DNA of 64,000 nt from Streptomyces sp. MP131-18 (GCF_001984575.1 NZ_LZNS01000001.1:487139-551138); one strand, 5' to 3'; positions 32,902 to 42,305 are shown, counted from the stretch's first letter. Notes: generated by a model not told the origin, from the letters alone. A program made the numbers and translations.

Positions 32902-33816
32902 ATGATCAACAGACGAGCAGTTCTCCTGGGTTCCCTGGCCGCCGCCGGGGCGATGACGACGGGCGCGGGCCGCGCAGGCGCAACGGGCGCCCGGCGGCCG
33001 GTGCGAACGGGGCATCTGCGGGTGCCGGGAGCGCGCCTGTACTACGAGATCCGGGGCTGCGGGCACCCCCTGCTGATGATCCACGGCGGCCAGCTCGACG
33101 CCGGTTCGTTCGCCGCGATCGCGCCGGTGCTCGCCGATCAGTACACGGTCATCACCTATGACCGCCGGGGGAATTCGCGGAGCCGGCTCCATGGTCCGGC
33201 GACCGACCTGCGGGTGGATCAGCAGGCGGACGACGCCCTGCGACTGCTGGCGGAGCTGACCGACGGGACACCACATGTGTTCGGCAGCAGCGGCGGAGGC
33301 GTCGTCGCGCTGGAACTGGCCGCCCGCCACGGACACCGCCTCGGCCGCGTGGTCTCGCACGAGCCGCCGTTCATCACCCTGCTCGAGGACGCCGCGGCGC
33401 TGCGGGCGAGGTACGACGCGGTCCACCACACGTATCGCACCGTGGGCGCGCTGGAGGCGTACGAGCAGTTCGCGGCGCTCGATCCCGGGGAGAAGGACCC
33501 GGCGACCGACCTGCCCTACCCGGGCGGTGACGCCGATCCGGACTTCGGCGACCGCATCGAGGGCAATCTGGAGTTCATGCTGGCGCACGAGATGCTCCCG
33601 TTCATCGGGTACCGGCCGCACCTCGACGGCCTGCGCGCGAAACTGCCGGAACTGGTGCTGGGAGTCGGCCACTACCGGGCCGAGATCGCGACCCGCATCG
33701 TCGTGGACGCGGCGGATCGGCTCGGCACCGAGGCCTTGGAGTTCCCCGGCGACCACGTCGGCTACATGTGGCGCCCGGACGAGTTCGCCGAGGGGCTGCA
33801 CGCGACGCTGGCCTGA
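32902..33816 (+). CDS. Exported alpha/beta hydrolase
   Basis: A 304-residue protein starting at ATG 32902. The N-terminus INRRAVLLGSLAAAGAMTTG is a twin-arginine-like signal, so the enzyme is probably exported. The fold starts with LRVPGARLYYEIRGCGHPLLMIHGGQLDAG; the nucleophile elbow is G128-S-S130-G-G132, with the oxyanion region HGG at 61-63 and the catalytic histidine in PGDHVGYM near the end. Substrate is not evident. It is convergent with the histidine kinase gene, only 21 bp away. Confidence 0.88.
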   Translation: MINRRAVLLGSLAAAGAMTTGAGRAGATGARRPVRTGHLRVPGARLYYEIRGCGHPLLMIHGGQLDAGSFAAIAPVLADQYTVITYDRRGNSRSRLHGPATDLRVDQQADDALRLLAELTDGTPHVFGSSGGGVVALELAARHGHRLGRVVSHEPPFITLLEDAAALRARYDAVHHTYRTVGALEAYEQFAALDPGEKDPATDLPYPGGDADPDFGDRIEGNLEFMLAHEMLPFIGYRPHLDGLRAKLPELVLGVGHYRAEIATRIVVDAADRLGTEALEFPGDHVGYMWRPDEFAEGLHATLA

Positions 33817-33837
33817 GCGGTGGCCCGGGCGGCGCCG

Positions 33838-35010
33838 TCAACCGGCCCCGCCGTCCCCGCTCGGGAGGCGGACGGTGATGTCGAGGCCGCCCGCGGGGCG
33901 GGCCTTGGCCGTGACCGCGCCGCCGTGGGCGGTCGCGACGGCGCGGACGATGGCGAGGCCGAGACCGGCCCCCCGCTCGGCGCGGGCGCGGTCGTCGTCG
34001 CCGCGGACGAACGGTGCGAACAGCCCGTCCGCCGCCTCGGCGGCGACGCGTGGCCCGGTGTTGGCCACGCGCAGGAACGCTTCGCCGGCGGCCGTACCGG
34101 CTTGGACGGTGATCCGGCCTCCCGGATGGTTGTAGCGCAGGGCGTTGTCCACCAGGTTGCGCGCCATGCGCTCCAGCAGGACCGGCTCCCCCCGCACGCG
34201 CGCGGGGCGGAGGCGGGCCCGCGGGGTGACGCCGCGGGCCCGTGCCTCGGCCGCCGCGTCGCCCAGGGCGGCGTCGGCCGCGTCCGCGAGGTCGGCGGGG
34301 AGCCGTTCGCGGGGCGCTGCCTGGCTGCCCGCCAGGGCGAGCAGCCCGTCCAGAGTCCGCCTGCTCTGCTCGACGGCGGCCCGCACGTCGTGGGCCATGG
34401 TGGTCAGCTCCTCGCGGCCGGGCTCCCCGTCGAGGGTGACGTCGATCGCGGTGCGCATGGTGGCCAGCGGGGTGCGCAGCTCGTGCGCGGCGTTGGCCGT
34501 GAACATGCGCTGGCTCTCCAGCGCCACGTCCCGCTCGTGGATGCCGCGCTGGATGCGGTCGAGCATGCCGTTGACCGTGGTCGCCAGGCCGGAAAGCTCA
34601 TCGGCCGGGGCGTTGACGGGCACGCGCTCCGACACGTTCTCGGCGGAGACGCGGCGGGCGGTGACGGTCATGGCCCGGATGGGGCGCAGCACGCGCCCCG
34701 CCACCAGCCAGCCGAGCGCGGCGGCCAGCAGCGAGACCACCATGAGCGCGATCCCGGCCTGGGTCACGAGCGTGGCCAGTGCTTCCCCGCGCGCCCGTTC
34801 GGCGAGGCCGGGCAGCCCGGGCGGCTCGGGCGGCTCCTGCGCGGCGCCCGGGGCGGTGCGCCGTTCGACGAGGGTGCGGGTGCCCAGGCTGCGCCGCATC
34901 AGAAGGTAGATGAGCACGGTCAGCACCGCGCCCGCCACCGAGACCATCGCGGTGTGGAGCAGCGCCAGCCTGCCGCGGGCCGTGAGGCGGGCGGTCAGCC
35001 GGGGCCGCAC
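33838..35010 (-). CDS. Sensor histidine kinase with HAMP domain
   Basis: This 390-residue kinase starts at GTG 35010, overlapping the end of the response-regulator gene by 16 bp. Two membrane segments (about 14-34 and 80-105) flank a short Pro-rich external loop. Then come a HAMP linker (LRPIRAMTVTARRVSAENVSERVPV), the HisKA helix TANAAHELRTPLATMRTAID with phospho-His in HELRTP, and HATPase motifs NLVDNALRYNHPGG and GAGLGLAIVRAV. It resembles CseC/PrrB-type actinobacterial kinases and works with the OmpR-type regulator encoded just upstream. Confidence 0.93.
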   Translation of the reverse strand: MRPRLTARLTARGRLALLHTAMVSVAGAVLTVLIYLLMRRSLGTRTLVERRTAPGAAQEPPEPPGLPGLAERARGEALATLVTQAGIALMVVSLLAAALGWLVAGRVLRPIRAMTVTARRVSAENVSERVPVNAPADELSGLATTVNGMLDRIQRGIHERDVALESQRMFTANAAHELRTPLATMRTAIDVTLDGEPGREELTTMAHDVRAAVEQSRRTLDGLLALAGSQAAPRERLPADLADAADAALGDAAAEARARGVTPRARLRPARVRGEPVLLERMARNLVDNALRYNHPGGRITVQAGTAAGEAFLRVANTGPRVAAEAADGLFAPFVRGDDDRARAERGAGLGLAIVRAVATAHGGAVTAKARPAGGLDITVRLPSGDGGAG

Positions 35011-35663
35011 GGCACGATCCGGTAACCGGCGCCGGTCACCGTGGAGATGAGCGGCGGATCGCCGAGCTTGCGGCGCAGGGTGCCCACGGTGAGGCGGACC
35101 GCGTTGGTGAACGGGTCGGCGTGCTCGTCCCAGACCTTCTCCAGCAGGGTCTCGGCGCTCAGCACGTCCCCGTCGGCGGCCAGGAGTTGCTCCAGCACGC
35201 CGAACTCCTTGGGGGTCAGGTGCAGCAGGCGGCCGTCGCGCTCGGCGGTGCGGCGTGCGGAGTCCAGGACGACACCGGCGGCGCGCAGCACGGGCGGCCG
35301 GGCGCGGGTGGTGCGCCGCGCGAGCGCGCGTACGCGGGCGACGAGTTCGGAGAAGGCGAACGGCTTGCCCAGGTAGTCGTCCGCCCCCAGGGCCAGGCCG
35401 TTGACGCGCTCCTGCACGGCTCCGGAGGCGGTGAGCATGAGGACGCGTGCGGTGCCGCGCGCGGCGAGCGCGCGGCAGACCGTGTCGCCGTGCACGGCGG
35501 GCAGGCCGCGGTCGAGCACGACCACGTCGTACGGGGTCAGCGCGCACTTGTCGAGCGCGGCCCGGCCGTCGTGCGCGAGGTCGACGGCGAAGCCGTGCTT
35601 GCGCAGCCCGGCGGCGATGTATCCGGCCAGGGGCCGCTCGTCCTCGACCACCAGCACCCGCAT
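34995..35663 (-). CDS. OmpR-family response regulator
   Basis: A 222-residue protein with receiver domain 1-115 (acidic VVEDERP, phospho-acceptor in VVVLDRGLPAVHG, switch Lys in YLGKPFAF) and a winged-helix DNA-binding domain at about 125-222 (LTPKEFGVLEQLLAADGDVLS, TNAVRLTVGTLRRKLG, GAGYRIVP). It is the first gene of the operon with the kinase at 33838 and is divergent, across 88 bp, from an exported serine hydrolase that may be its target. Confidence 0.94.
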   Translation of the reverse strand: MRVLVVEDERPLAGYIAAGLRKHGFAVDLAHDGRAALDKCALTPYDVVVLDRGLPAVHGDTVCRALAARGTARVLMLTASGAVQERVNGLALGADDYLGKPFAFSELVARVRALARRTTRARPPVLRAAGVVLDSARRTAERDGRLLHLTPKEFGVLEQLLAADGDVLSAETLLEKVWDEHADPFTNAVRLTVGTLRRKLGDPPLISTVTGAGYRIVPCGPG

Positions 35664-35751
35664 GGCAGGCAGCGTCGCAGGCGGCGCGTATGGCCCGCGT
35701 ATGGAACTGCGATCGGCCGGCGAACGGCCGGGGGCCGTAGAAATGGGCCGC

Positions 35752-36987
35752 ATGACGACGACTCGACGGTCGATTCTCGGCCTGATGGGGGCGGCTCCCG
35801 TGGCCGCCGGAAGTGTTGCGGCGCTCGCCCCGCGGGCGCACGCCGCGTCGGGGACGGGCTCGGGGCACGGGGGCGTGCCGGCCGATCTGCGTCCTGATGG
35901 CGCGCTGGACCGGTTCATCGCCGAACTGGCGGAGCGGGACGAGTTTTCCGGGAGCGTGCTGGTGGCCCGCCGGGGGCGGGAGGTGCTGGCCCGTTCCCAC
36001 GGGTCGGCGAACAGGGAACGGTCGGTCCCGAACGGGCCGGACACCGCGTTCATCCTCGGTTCGATCAACAAGATCTTCACGGCGGTCGCCATCGCCCAGC
36101 TCGTCGAGCAGCGGGCCCTGCGCTACGACGACACGCTGGGTTCGCTGCTCGGCGGGTTCCCCGCGGGGACTGCGGAGCGGGTGACGGTCCACCACATGCT
36201 GACCCACACCTCGGGAATGGGCGACTTCCACGGCAGCGCGGCCTACCGGGAACGTTCGCCCGCGTGGGACAGCGCCGAGGAGGTCATGAACGGCATCACG
36301 GACGTGGTGCGCGAACTGCCGCTGCTGTTCGATCCCGGCGCCGGTCAGACGTACAGCAACTCCGCCTTCCACGTCCTGGGTGCCATCGTGCAGGAGGTCG
36401 CGGGGGTGCCGTACCACGACTACGTGCGGGAACGGGTCTTCGAGGCCGCGGAGATGGCCGGCGCGGCGTTCCTCACCCGCACCGAGTGGCGCGCGGACCC
36501 GGAGGTCGCGCGGCCCTACGCGCCGGGGCCGGACGGCGGGGAACTGGTCGAGGTGATCGACGCGCACGGCTTCATCGGCACCCCGGCGGGCGGGGCGTTC
36601 GCCACCTGCCTCGATCTGGTGCGCTTCGCACGGGCGCTGACGGCGGGCGAACTGGTCGGCTCCGCGCAGGCGGAGCTGCTGCTGTCCCCGAAGATGCCGT
36701 TGCCGGGCGGCGGGTCGGGCGGGCCCGGGGAGGGCGGTGGGCCGGGCGGCGGCGATCCGGTGGTCCCTGAGCCCGGCCGCGCCATGACGTTCGAGGGCTA
36801 CGGCACGCCCTTGACCCTGTCGGGCGACACGTGGGTGGTCATACGCAGCGGCGGCTCGGCGGGCGTGTCGACGAGCCTCCAGGTCTTCCCGCCGGCCGCC
36901 GAGTGGGCCGTGGTGGTCCTGAGCAACTACGGCGAACGGGCCGGCGCGCCGATCGCCGACCTGGCGCGGCAGATCCTCACCTCCTGA
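35752..36987 (+). CDS. Exported serine hydrolase, class C beta-lactamase-like
   Basis: This 411-residue enzyme starts at ATG 35752 (ATG 35743 is also possible). TTTRRSILGLMG is a Tat-type signal. The penicillin-binding-protein fold shows S104-I-N-K107 (catalytic Ser and Lys) and Y201-S-N203; the third KTG-like element is probably the SGGSAGV region near the C-terminus. Such proteins include D-Ala-D-Ala carboxypeptidases, esterases and beta-lactam-resistance enzymes. A Gly/Pro-rich insertion (GGGSGGPGEGGGPGGGDP) interrupts the C-terminal third. Divergence from an OmpR-type two-component system suggests induction under envelope stress; this is inferred. Confidence 0.9.
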   Translation: MTTTRRSILGLMGAAPVAAGSVAALAPRAHAASGTGSGHGGVPADLRPDGALDRFIAELAERDEFSGSVLVARRGREVLARSHGSANRERSVPNGPDTAFILGSINKIFTAVAIAQLVEQRALRYDDTLGSLLGGFPAGTAERVTVHHMLTHTSGMGDFHGSAAYRERSPAWDSAEEVMNGITDVVRELPLLFDPGAGQTYSNSAFHVLGAIVQEVAGVPYHDYVRERVFEAAEMAGAAFLTRTEWRADPEVARPYAPGPDGGELVEVIDAHGFIGTPAGGAFATCLDLVRFARALTAGELVGSAQAELLLSPKMPLPGGGSGGPGEGGGPGGGDPVVPEPGRAMTFEGYGTPLTLSGDTWVVIRSGGSAGVSTSLQVFPPAAEWAVVVLSNYGERAGAPIADLARQILTS

Positions 36988-37370
36988 GGAGACTCCCGCG
37001 CGTACCTGATGCCCATGTCCCCCGCCGGGTGGGGGACATGGGCATCGGCGATTCGGTGGCGCGGGGCGGGGGCCGCGGGGGTTCCTCTTCCGAGTGCCTC
37101 GTCTTCCGGCGACGTAACTCCGGGGCCCCCGGCGCGTTCTCACTGCGACCGGCCGGTGCGGAGCCGGGGCGAGGGCGAGGGTCTTCGGGTGGCGTCGGCC
37201 GTCGTGCGCAGCCTTCGTGCACGGTCGGCGCGGGTCCCGGCCGGGGACATCGGACCATAGGCTCGGACCACAGGCGCAGTGACGGGCTGGGGCGGTCGTT
37301 CGCGTCCCACGCCCCGCGTGGCGGCGGTCCCCGACTGTCCACCGCTCGTCCAGGAACCAGGAGCAGCCTC
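36988..37370. other. 383-bp spacer between serine hydrolase and SDR genes
   Basis: Apart from the terminator at 37008-37046, no gene is seen. The rest is GC-rich sequence that presumably carries the SDR promoter, close to 37250-37350, without a clear consensus. AGGAGC before ATG 37371 is the ribosome site. Confidence 0.6.
37008..37046 (+). terminator. Strong terminator after serine hydrolase
   Basis: A 16-bp perfect stem (37008-37023 with 37031-37046; the left arm is GATGCCCATGTCCCCC) encloses a 7-nt loop, 21 bp after the stop at 36987. Confidence 0.85.
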
Positions 37371-38093
37371 ATGAGACTCGACCATCACCGTGTCGTCATC
37401 ACCGCCGCCGGACGCGACTTCGGACGGACCCTGGCGCTCCGGCTCGCCGAGCTCGGCGCCGAGGTCTTCCTCTCCGCCCGCACCCTCGCCGCCGCGGAGC
37501 GCGTGCGCGACGAGATTGGCGACCGGGGACGGGTCCACGCGTTCGCCTGCGATCTGACGGACGCCGCCTCGATCCGTGACTTCGCCTCGCGCGTCGCCTC
37601 GCACACCGATCGGGTCGACGTGCTGATCAACAACGGGGCCCGCTATCTGGAGGGACCGGCCCTCCTGTCGGCCTCCGACGCCGACGTGGTCGACACCGTG
37701 GCCTCCGGCGCAACGGGCACCATCCTCGTCACCAAGAGCTTCCTGCCGCTGCTCCTCAACTCGGAGAAGCCGGACGTGATCACGATGGTCTCGGCCTGCG
37801 GCACCGCCGGCCATCAGCGCTCGGACGCGCACGACGCCTTCTACGCGGCCAAGAGCGCCCAGGCTGGATTCACCGAGATCCTCTCCAGGCGGCTGCGCCC
37901 CCAGGGGGTGCGGGTGATCTCCCTCTACCCACCCGACTTCGACAACGCCGACCCGCTCGCCGAGGCGTGGGAGACCGCGCCGCGGGGAGCCAAGGACGCT
38001 CTCACCGCGCAGTCGCTCGTCGAGTGCATCCTCTTCGCCGTGACCCAGCCCCGCGACTGCTTCATCAAGTCCTTCCACTTCGAGCAGGTCTGA
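37371..38093 (+). CDS. Short-chain dehydrogenase/reductase
   Basis: A 240-residue cytosolic oxidoreductase. The nucleotide motif is TAAGRDFGRTLA, a variant of TGxxxGxG in which the second glycine is replaced, and the following strand is NNGA instead of NNAG. The catalytic Ser (MVSACGTAG) and the YxxxK motif (FYAAKSAQ) are present. It therefore looks like an active but divergent member of the classical SDR family. The gene stands alone. Confidence 0.88.
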   Translation: MRLDHHRVVITAAGRDFGRTLALRLAELGAEVFLSARTLAAAERVRDEIGDRGRVHAFACDLTDAASIRDFASRVASHTDRVDVLINNGARYLEGPALLSASDADVVDTVASGATGTILVTKSFLPLLLNSEKPDVITMVSACGTAGHQRSDAHDAFYAAKSAQAGFTEILSRRLRPQGVRVISLYPPDFDNADPLAEAWETAPRGAKDALTAQSLVECILFAVTQPRDCFIKSFHFEQV

Positions 38094-38158
38094 CACACCT
38101 ACCGGGCCCGGCGGCGCGGCACTCCCGAGCGGCCCGACGCCTGACCGCGCGGTGCGGG

Positions 38159-39130
38159 TCAGCCGTCGAGGAGGGTGCCGACGCGGGCGTGTTCCTCGGC
38201 GAGGAAGCGGGCGAACGGCTCTCCTGTGAGGTAGGCGTCCTGCCAGCCGTTCTCCCGCAGGGCCTCGCGCCAGGCGTCGCTGGCGTGCAGGTCGTCCAGC
38301 AGGGCCAGCAGGTCGTCGCGCTGCCCGGGGGTCAGTCCTGGCGGGGCGAGCAGTCCGCGCCAGTTGACGACCTCAAGGTCGTAGCCCTGCTCGAGCAGGG
38401 TGGGCGCGGACAGCCCCGGCACCCGCTCCGCGCTGGTGACCGCGAGGACGCGCACTTCGCCCGCGGCGATGGCGTGGCGGTACTCGCTGATGCCGGTCAT
38501 GATGAAGTCGACCCGGTGGCCGAGCAGCGCGCCGAGCAACGCGCCGCCGCCGTCGTAGCGTTCGACCGCGGCCGTTTCCTGGTCGATGCCCGCGGCCCGC
38601 GCGGTCTGGGTCAGCGCGAGGTGGTCCGGGCCGCCGAGGTGCGAGCCGATCCCGGCGGTCAGCTCGCCGCGGCCCCAGGAGCCGAGCAGCCCGCCGACCG
38701 TCGTGAACGGCGAGCCGGCCGGCACGATCAGCGCCTCCGGCTCGCCCACGAGCCGGGCCAGCGGGATGGCGTCGCTGATCCGCGCGGCGTCCGGCGTGGC
38801 ACGGGTGCTGCCGACGAGCCCGAGGCCCATCAGGAGCAGCAGCCGGTCGTTGCCGCGTTCGTGCACCAGCCGGGTGAGTGCCACGGTGCCGGAGCCGCCG
38901 GTGAGGTTGAACGCCTGTACGTCGTCGGCGAGTCCGGCTTCGCGCAGCGCGATGACGAGCGTCCGTGCGGTGAGGTCGTAGCCGCTGCCCGCGGTGTTGG
39001 GCACGATCACCCGAAGCCGCCCCGCCGTGTCGGGCCCCACCGCGCAGGCGGCGACGGCGGCGAACGCGAGCAGTACGCACACCGCGGCCCGCCCCGCCCC
39101 GGCCGCCGCCACGTTCCGCCGCCTGCGCAC
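38159..39130 (-). CDS. Tripartite tricarboxylate transporter binding protein, second copy (TctC-like)
   Basis: This 323-residue Bug/TctC-type protein starts at GTG 39130, 4 bp after the TctA stop codon. It has a lipoprotein-like signal (AAVCVLLAFAAVAACAVGPD) and characteristic elements: VIVPNTAGSGYDLTARTL, GSHLGGPDHLAL, NWRGLLAPPGLTP and the C-terminal YLTGEPFARFLAEEHARV. It captures a carboxylate for the TctAB membrane module. A second binding-protein gene lies at the other end of the operon, an unusual duplication. Confidence 0.9.
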   Translation of the reverse strand: MRRRRNVAAAGAGRAAVCVLLAFAAVAACAVGPDTAGRLRVIVPNTAGSGYDLTARTLVIALREAGLADDVQAFNLTGGSGTVALTRLVHERGNDRLLLLMGLGLVGSTRATPDAARISDAIPLARLVGEPEALIVPAGSPFTTVGGLLGSWGRGELTAGIGSHLGGPDHLALTQTARAAGIDQETAAVERYDGGGALLGALLGHRVDFIMTGISEYRHAIAAGEVRVLAVTSAERVPGLSAPTLLEQGYDLEVVNWRGLLAPPGLTPGQRDDLLALLDDLHASDAWREALRENGWQDAYLTGEPFARFLAEEHARVGTLLDG

Positions 39131-39134
39131 CCGT

Positions 39135-40646
39135 TCAGCCCGCGGCGGCCGTGGCGCGCCGGCGCCTGAGCCGGGCGGCCACCGCCACGACGGCTCCCGC
39201 CACCAGCAGCCCGTAGAGGCCCAGCGCGATTCCACTGTCGAACAGCACTCCCACGTCGCCCTCGCCCACGGCGAGCGCCCGCCGCAGTTCGGTCTCCGCC
39301 AGCGGCCCGAGGATGACGGCGATCAGCACCGGCGCCAGGGGGAGCCCGTAGCGGCGCATCATAAGGCCGAGCAGGCCGATCAGCAGCAGGAGGACGAGGT
39401 CGAACGAGGAGGCGCTGGTCGCGTACACGCCCAGGCCGCAGCAGACGGTGATGCCCGCGTACAGGTAGTGCCTGGGGATCAGCAGCAGTTTCGCCCACAG
39501 CGGCGCGAACGGCAGATTGATGAGGAGCAGCACGCCGATGCCGAGGAACAGCGAGGCTAGCAGCGCCCACACCAGATCGCCGTTCCGCTCGAACAGCAGC
39601 GGCCCCGGCTGCATGCCGTACTGCTGGAACGCGGCGAGCATGATGGCGGCCGTCGCGGACGTCGGCAGTCCGAGCGCGAGCAGCGCGCCCATCGCGCTGC
39701 CCGCGGTGGCGTTGCCCGCCGCCTCGGGCCCGGCGACGCCCTGGATGGCGCCGCGGCCGAACATCGGCCGCTTCCGCCGCCGGTCGAGCCGCTTCTCCGT
39801 GGCGTAGGCGAGGAACGTGGGGACCTCCGAGCCGCCGACGGGGATCACGCCGAACGGCACCCCGAAGCCCGTTCCGCGCAGCCAGGCGGGGAACGCCAGC
39901 CGCACGTCCTGCCGCGACAGCCACGGCCGTCCGGCGAGGGCGGGCCGGCTCGCCTGCGGTTCGCGGTGGATGCGGGAGGCGACGTGCAGCACCTCGCCGA
40001 GCGCCAGCAGCCCCACGGTGATGACCACGATGGCGATGCCGTCGAACAGCGGCGCCTGGTCCAGGGTGAACCGGGCGGCGCCGGATGTCGGGTCGACGCC
40101 GACCAGGGCCAAGGCGAGGCCGATGGCGAGGGCGATGCCGCCCTTGACGACGGAGTCCGCCACGACGGTCGCGGTGGCCGCGAAGGCGAACGCGGCCAGC
40201 GCGAAGTACTCGGCCGGGCCGAAGAGGGAGGCCCAGTCGGCGAGCCTGGGCGCGAAGAACACCATGAGGGTGGTGGCGATCAGGCCGCCGGTGAACGCCC
40301 CGACGGCCGCGGTGGCCAGCGCCTGCGGCGCGCGCCCCGCCCGCGCCATCCGGTGGCCCTCGATGGTGGCGGCGATCGCCGAGCTGTTGCCCGGCGTGTT
40401 CAGCAGGATGCCGGTGGTGGAGTCGCCGAACAGGCCGCCGTAGTACACCCCGGCGAACATGATGAACGCGCCGGTCGGGTCGAGCCCGAACGTCACCGGC
40501 AGCAGCAGGGCCACCGCCATGGCCGAGCCGAGGCCCGGCAGCACGCCGACGGCGGTGCCGAGGAGCGCGCCCGTGACGAGCAGCAGCAGGTTGAGCGGGG
40601 TCAGTGCGGCGCCGAAGCCGTCGAGGAGCAGCGGGACGGTGTCCAT
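39135..40646 (-). CDS. tctA: Tripartite tricarboxylate transporter large permease TctA
   Basis: This 503-residue membrane protein has about 11-12 transmembrane segments. It carries the TctA signatures [20 protein letters not shown] near the N-terminus and [21 protein letters not shown], with the duplicated counterpart [34 protein letters not shown] in the second half. It drives secondary uptake of citrate-like carboxylates with TctB and a TctC-type protein. Its start overlaps the tctB stop by one base. Confidence 0.95.
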   Translation of the reverse strand: MDTVPLLLDGFGAALTPLNLLLLVTGALLGTAVGVLPGLGSAMAVALLLPVTFGLDPTGAFIMFAGVYYGGLFGDSTTGILLNTPGNSSAIAATIEGHRMARAGRAPQALATAAVGAFTGGLIATTLMVFFAPRLADWASLFGPAEYFALAAFAFAATATVVADSVVKGGIALAIGLALALVGVDPTSGAARFTLDQAPLFDGIAIVVITVGLLALGEVLHVASRIHREPQASRPALAGRPWLSRQDVRLAFPAWLRGTGFGVPFGVIPVGGSEVPTFLAYATEKRLDRRRKRPMFGRGAIQGVAGPEAAGNATAGSAMGALLALGLPTSATAAIMLAAFQQYGMQPGPLLFERNGDLVWALLASLFLGIGVLLLINLPFAPLWAKLLLIPRHYLYAGITVCCGLGVYATSASSFDLVLLLLIGLLGLMMRRYGLPLAPVLIAVILGPLAETELRRALAVGEGDVGVLFDSGIALGLYGLLVAGAVVAVAARLRRRRATAAAG

Positions 40647-41245
40647 CAGAAGGCTCCTTCCAGCACGCCGGCCGGCAGATCGAGGCCGAGCCCCGCGGAG
40701 AACGCCAGTTGGAAGGCGGCCGAGACGGCCAGCGCCACCCCGGTGTCGAACAGGGGCCGTTTCCCGTCCAGCGCGTAGGAGACGCCCCAGAACAGCAGCG
40801 CGGCGGACAGCAGCCACCCGGCCGGCGTCAGGAGCACGATGAACGCGGCGAACGCGGCGACCACGATGCCGACGGCCCGCCAGTCCGTGTAGGTGCGCGG
40901 GCGCCCGGCGGCGGGGGCGTCCGCGGGGGGCGGCGCCGCGGCCCGCGGGCGGCGCAGGATCTGGACGGCGAGGGCGGCGGCCAGCGAGAAGGTGAGGATG
41001 ATGACGATGACGGGGAAGAAGCGCGGCCCCGGGGAGCCGGCGGTCGAGGGCACGGTCATGGTGACGGTGCCGTGGGTGAGGAAGGCGCCGAGGCCCAGCA
41101 GGAGGGCCACGACGGCGAGTTCGCCGCGCCCGGCGGGCGCGGGTGCCGGGCCTTCGGGCCCGTCGGGGCCTTCGTGGCCTTCGTGGCCTTCGTGGCCTTC
41201 GGGGTCCGGTGGGCGGCTCCCGCCGCGCTCGGCGGTGGCGCTCAC
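40646..41245 (-). CDS. tctB: Tripartite tricarboxylate transporter small subunit TctB
   Basis: A 199-residue protein with a hydrophilic N-terminal tail (1-42) and four transmembrane segments (ELAVVALLLGLGAFLTHG, FFPVIVIILTFSLAAALAV, VGIVVAAFAAFIVLLTPAGW and a final pair), the normal TctB layout. The tail contains the repeat EGHEGHEGHEG, encoded by three identical 9-bp units. The gene overlaps the upstream tctC by 4 bp and abuts tctA. Confidence 0.9.
   Translation of the reverse strand: MSATAERGGSRPPDPEGHEGHEGHEGPDGPEGPAPAPAGRGELAVVALLLGLGAFLTHGTVTMTVPSTAGSPGPRFFPVIVIILTFSLAAALAVQILRRPRAAAPPPADAPAAGRPRTYTDWRAVGIVVAAFAAFIVLLTPAGWLLSAALLFWGVSYALDGKRPLFDTGVALAVSAAFQLAFSAGLGLDLPAGVLEGAF
41169..41204. 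repeat. 9-bp tandem repeat in tctB
   Basis: CCTTCGTGG is repeated exactly three times (41169-41195), followed by CCTTCGGGG. On the reverse strand it encodes the Glu-Gly-His repeat in the TctB cytosolic tail. The array is prone to length variation by slippage. Confidence 0.85.
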
Positions 41246-42246
41246 AGTCCCAGCTCCTCGATCACCTGGTGCACGCGGGCGGTCTCCTCGTCGAGGAACG
41301 CCTCGAAGGTCTCACCGGTCATGAAGGTGTCGGCCCAGCGGTTGCGCTCCAGCACCTCGGCCCATTCCGGCGACCTGGCCAGCTCGGTGGCGATGTCCTC
41401 CAGCTCCGCCCGTTCCTCCGCGGTGAGGCCGGGGGGTGCCACCACGCCGCGCCAGTTGGGCAGGGCGACGTCGAGGCCCTGCTCGGCGAGGGTCGGCACG
41501 TCGATCCCGTCGATCCGCTCGTCCGCGGACAGGCCGAGCGCGCGGAAGCGGCCGGACTCGATCTGGTCGGAGAACTCGTTGTAGCCGCTGACGCCCGCCG
41601 CCACGGTGTGGGAGAGCAGCGATGTCGTCACCTCTCCCCCGCCCGGGTAGGCGATGTAGTTCAGCAGGTCCGGGTCCATGCCGGCCTCCCGGGCGAGGAG
41701 CCCGGCGAGCAGGTGGTCGGTACCGCCCAGCGAACCGCCGCCGATCGCCGTTCCCTCCGGGTCGCGCCGCCAGTCCGCCAGCAGGTCGTCCAGCGTCCGG
41801 TAGGGCGAGTCGGCGGGCACGACGACCACACCGTAGTCGTCCGCGAGGCGGGCGATCGGCGTCACGTCCCGGAGGGTGTCCTCGCTGCCGGAGACTTCGA
41901 TGCCGCCGACCATGACGGTGCCGGTGATCAGCAGCAGGGAGGCGTCCCCCGCCCGGTCGACGGTCTGGCTGAGCCCGATGGTCCCGGCGGCGCCGGGCAC
42001 GTTGACCACCTGGACGCTGTTGACGATGCCCGCGGAACGCATGGTCTGCTGGGACTCGCGCGCGGCGAGGTCCCAGCCGCCGCCGGGTGCCGCGGGGGCC
42101 ATCAGCGTCAGGCTGTTGCGCGCGCCGCCGCCGGACTCGCCGAGTCCCGCGTCGAGCACGGCCAGCGAGACCAGCACGGTGACCACGACCCCGTAGACTC
42201 CGGCGGCCAGGGGCCGGCGGCGCGGGTGCGGATGCTTGGTGAACAT
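41242..42246 (-). CDS. tctC: Tripartite tricarboxylate transporter binding protein TctC
   Basis: This 334-residue binding protein is the first gene of the operon tctC-tctB-tctA-second tctC. A single N-terminal hydrophobic segment (AAGVYGVVVTVLVSLAVLDAGLG) anchors or exports it. Typical elements are LTLMAPAAPGGGWDLAARES, GGGSLGGTDHLLAG, NWRGVVAPPGLTAEE and FMTGETFEAFLDEE. It is divergent from a CitA/CitB-like two-component system, the usual controller of such transporters. Confidence 0.93.
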   Translation of the reverse strand: MFTKHPHPRRRPLAAGVYGVVVTVLVSLAVLDAGLGESGGGARNSLTLMAPAAPGGGWDLAARESQQTMRSAGIVNSVQVVNVPGAAGTIGLSQTVDRAGDASLLLITGTVMVGGIEVSGSEDTLRDVTPIARLADDYGVVVVPADSPYRTLDDLLADWRRDPEGTAIGGGSLGGTDHLLAGLLAREAGMDPDLLNYIAYPGGGEVTTSLLSHTVAAGVSGYNEFSDQIESGRFRALGLSADERIDGIDVPTLAEQGLDVALPNWRGVVAPPGLTAEERAELEDIATELARSPEWAEVLERNRWADTFMTGETFEAFLDEETARVHQVIEELGL

Positions 42247-42305
42247 GGTCGGTCATCGTGCCGCCGGGCCCTGGGGCTGTCAGTACCCGCGCGGGTTGCT
42301 GCCAC

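Noticed and set aside
33838..37143. A fused protein of over 1000 residues extending the histidine kinase upstream.
   Set aside because: The frame is merely open through the response-regulator and serine-hydrolase genes; the kinase domains begin at the GTG at 35010, matching a normal regulator-kinase overlap.
38141..38162. CTGACC/GGTCAG hairpin between SDR and the second tctC gene as terminator.
   Set aside because: The stem is only 6 bp and overlaps the tctC stop codon; too weak to report.
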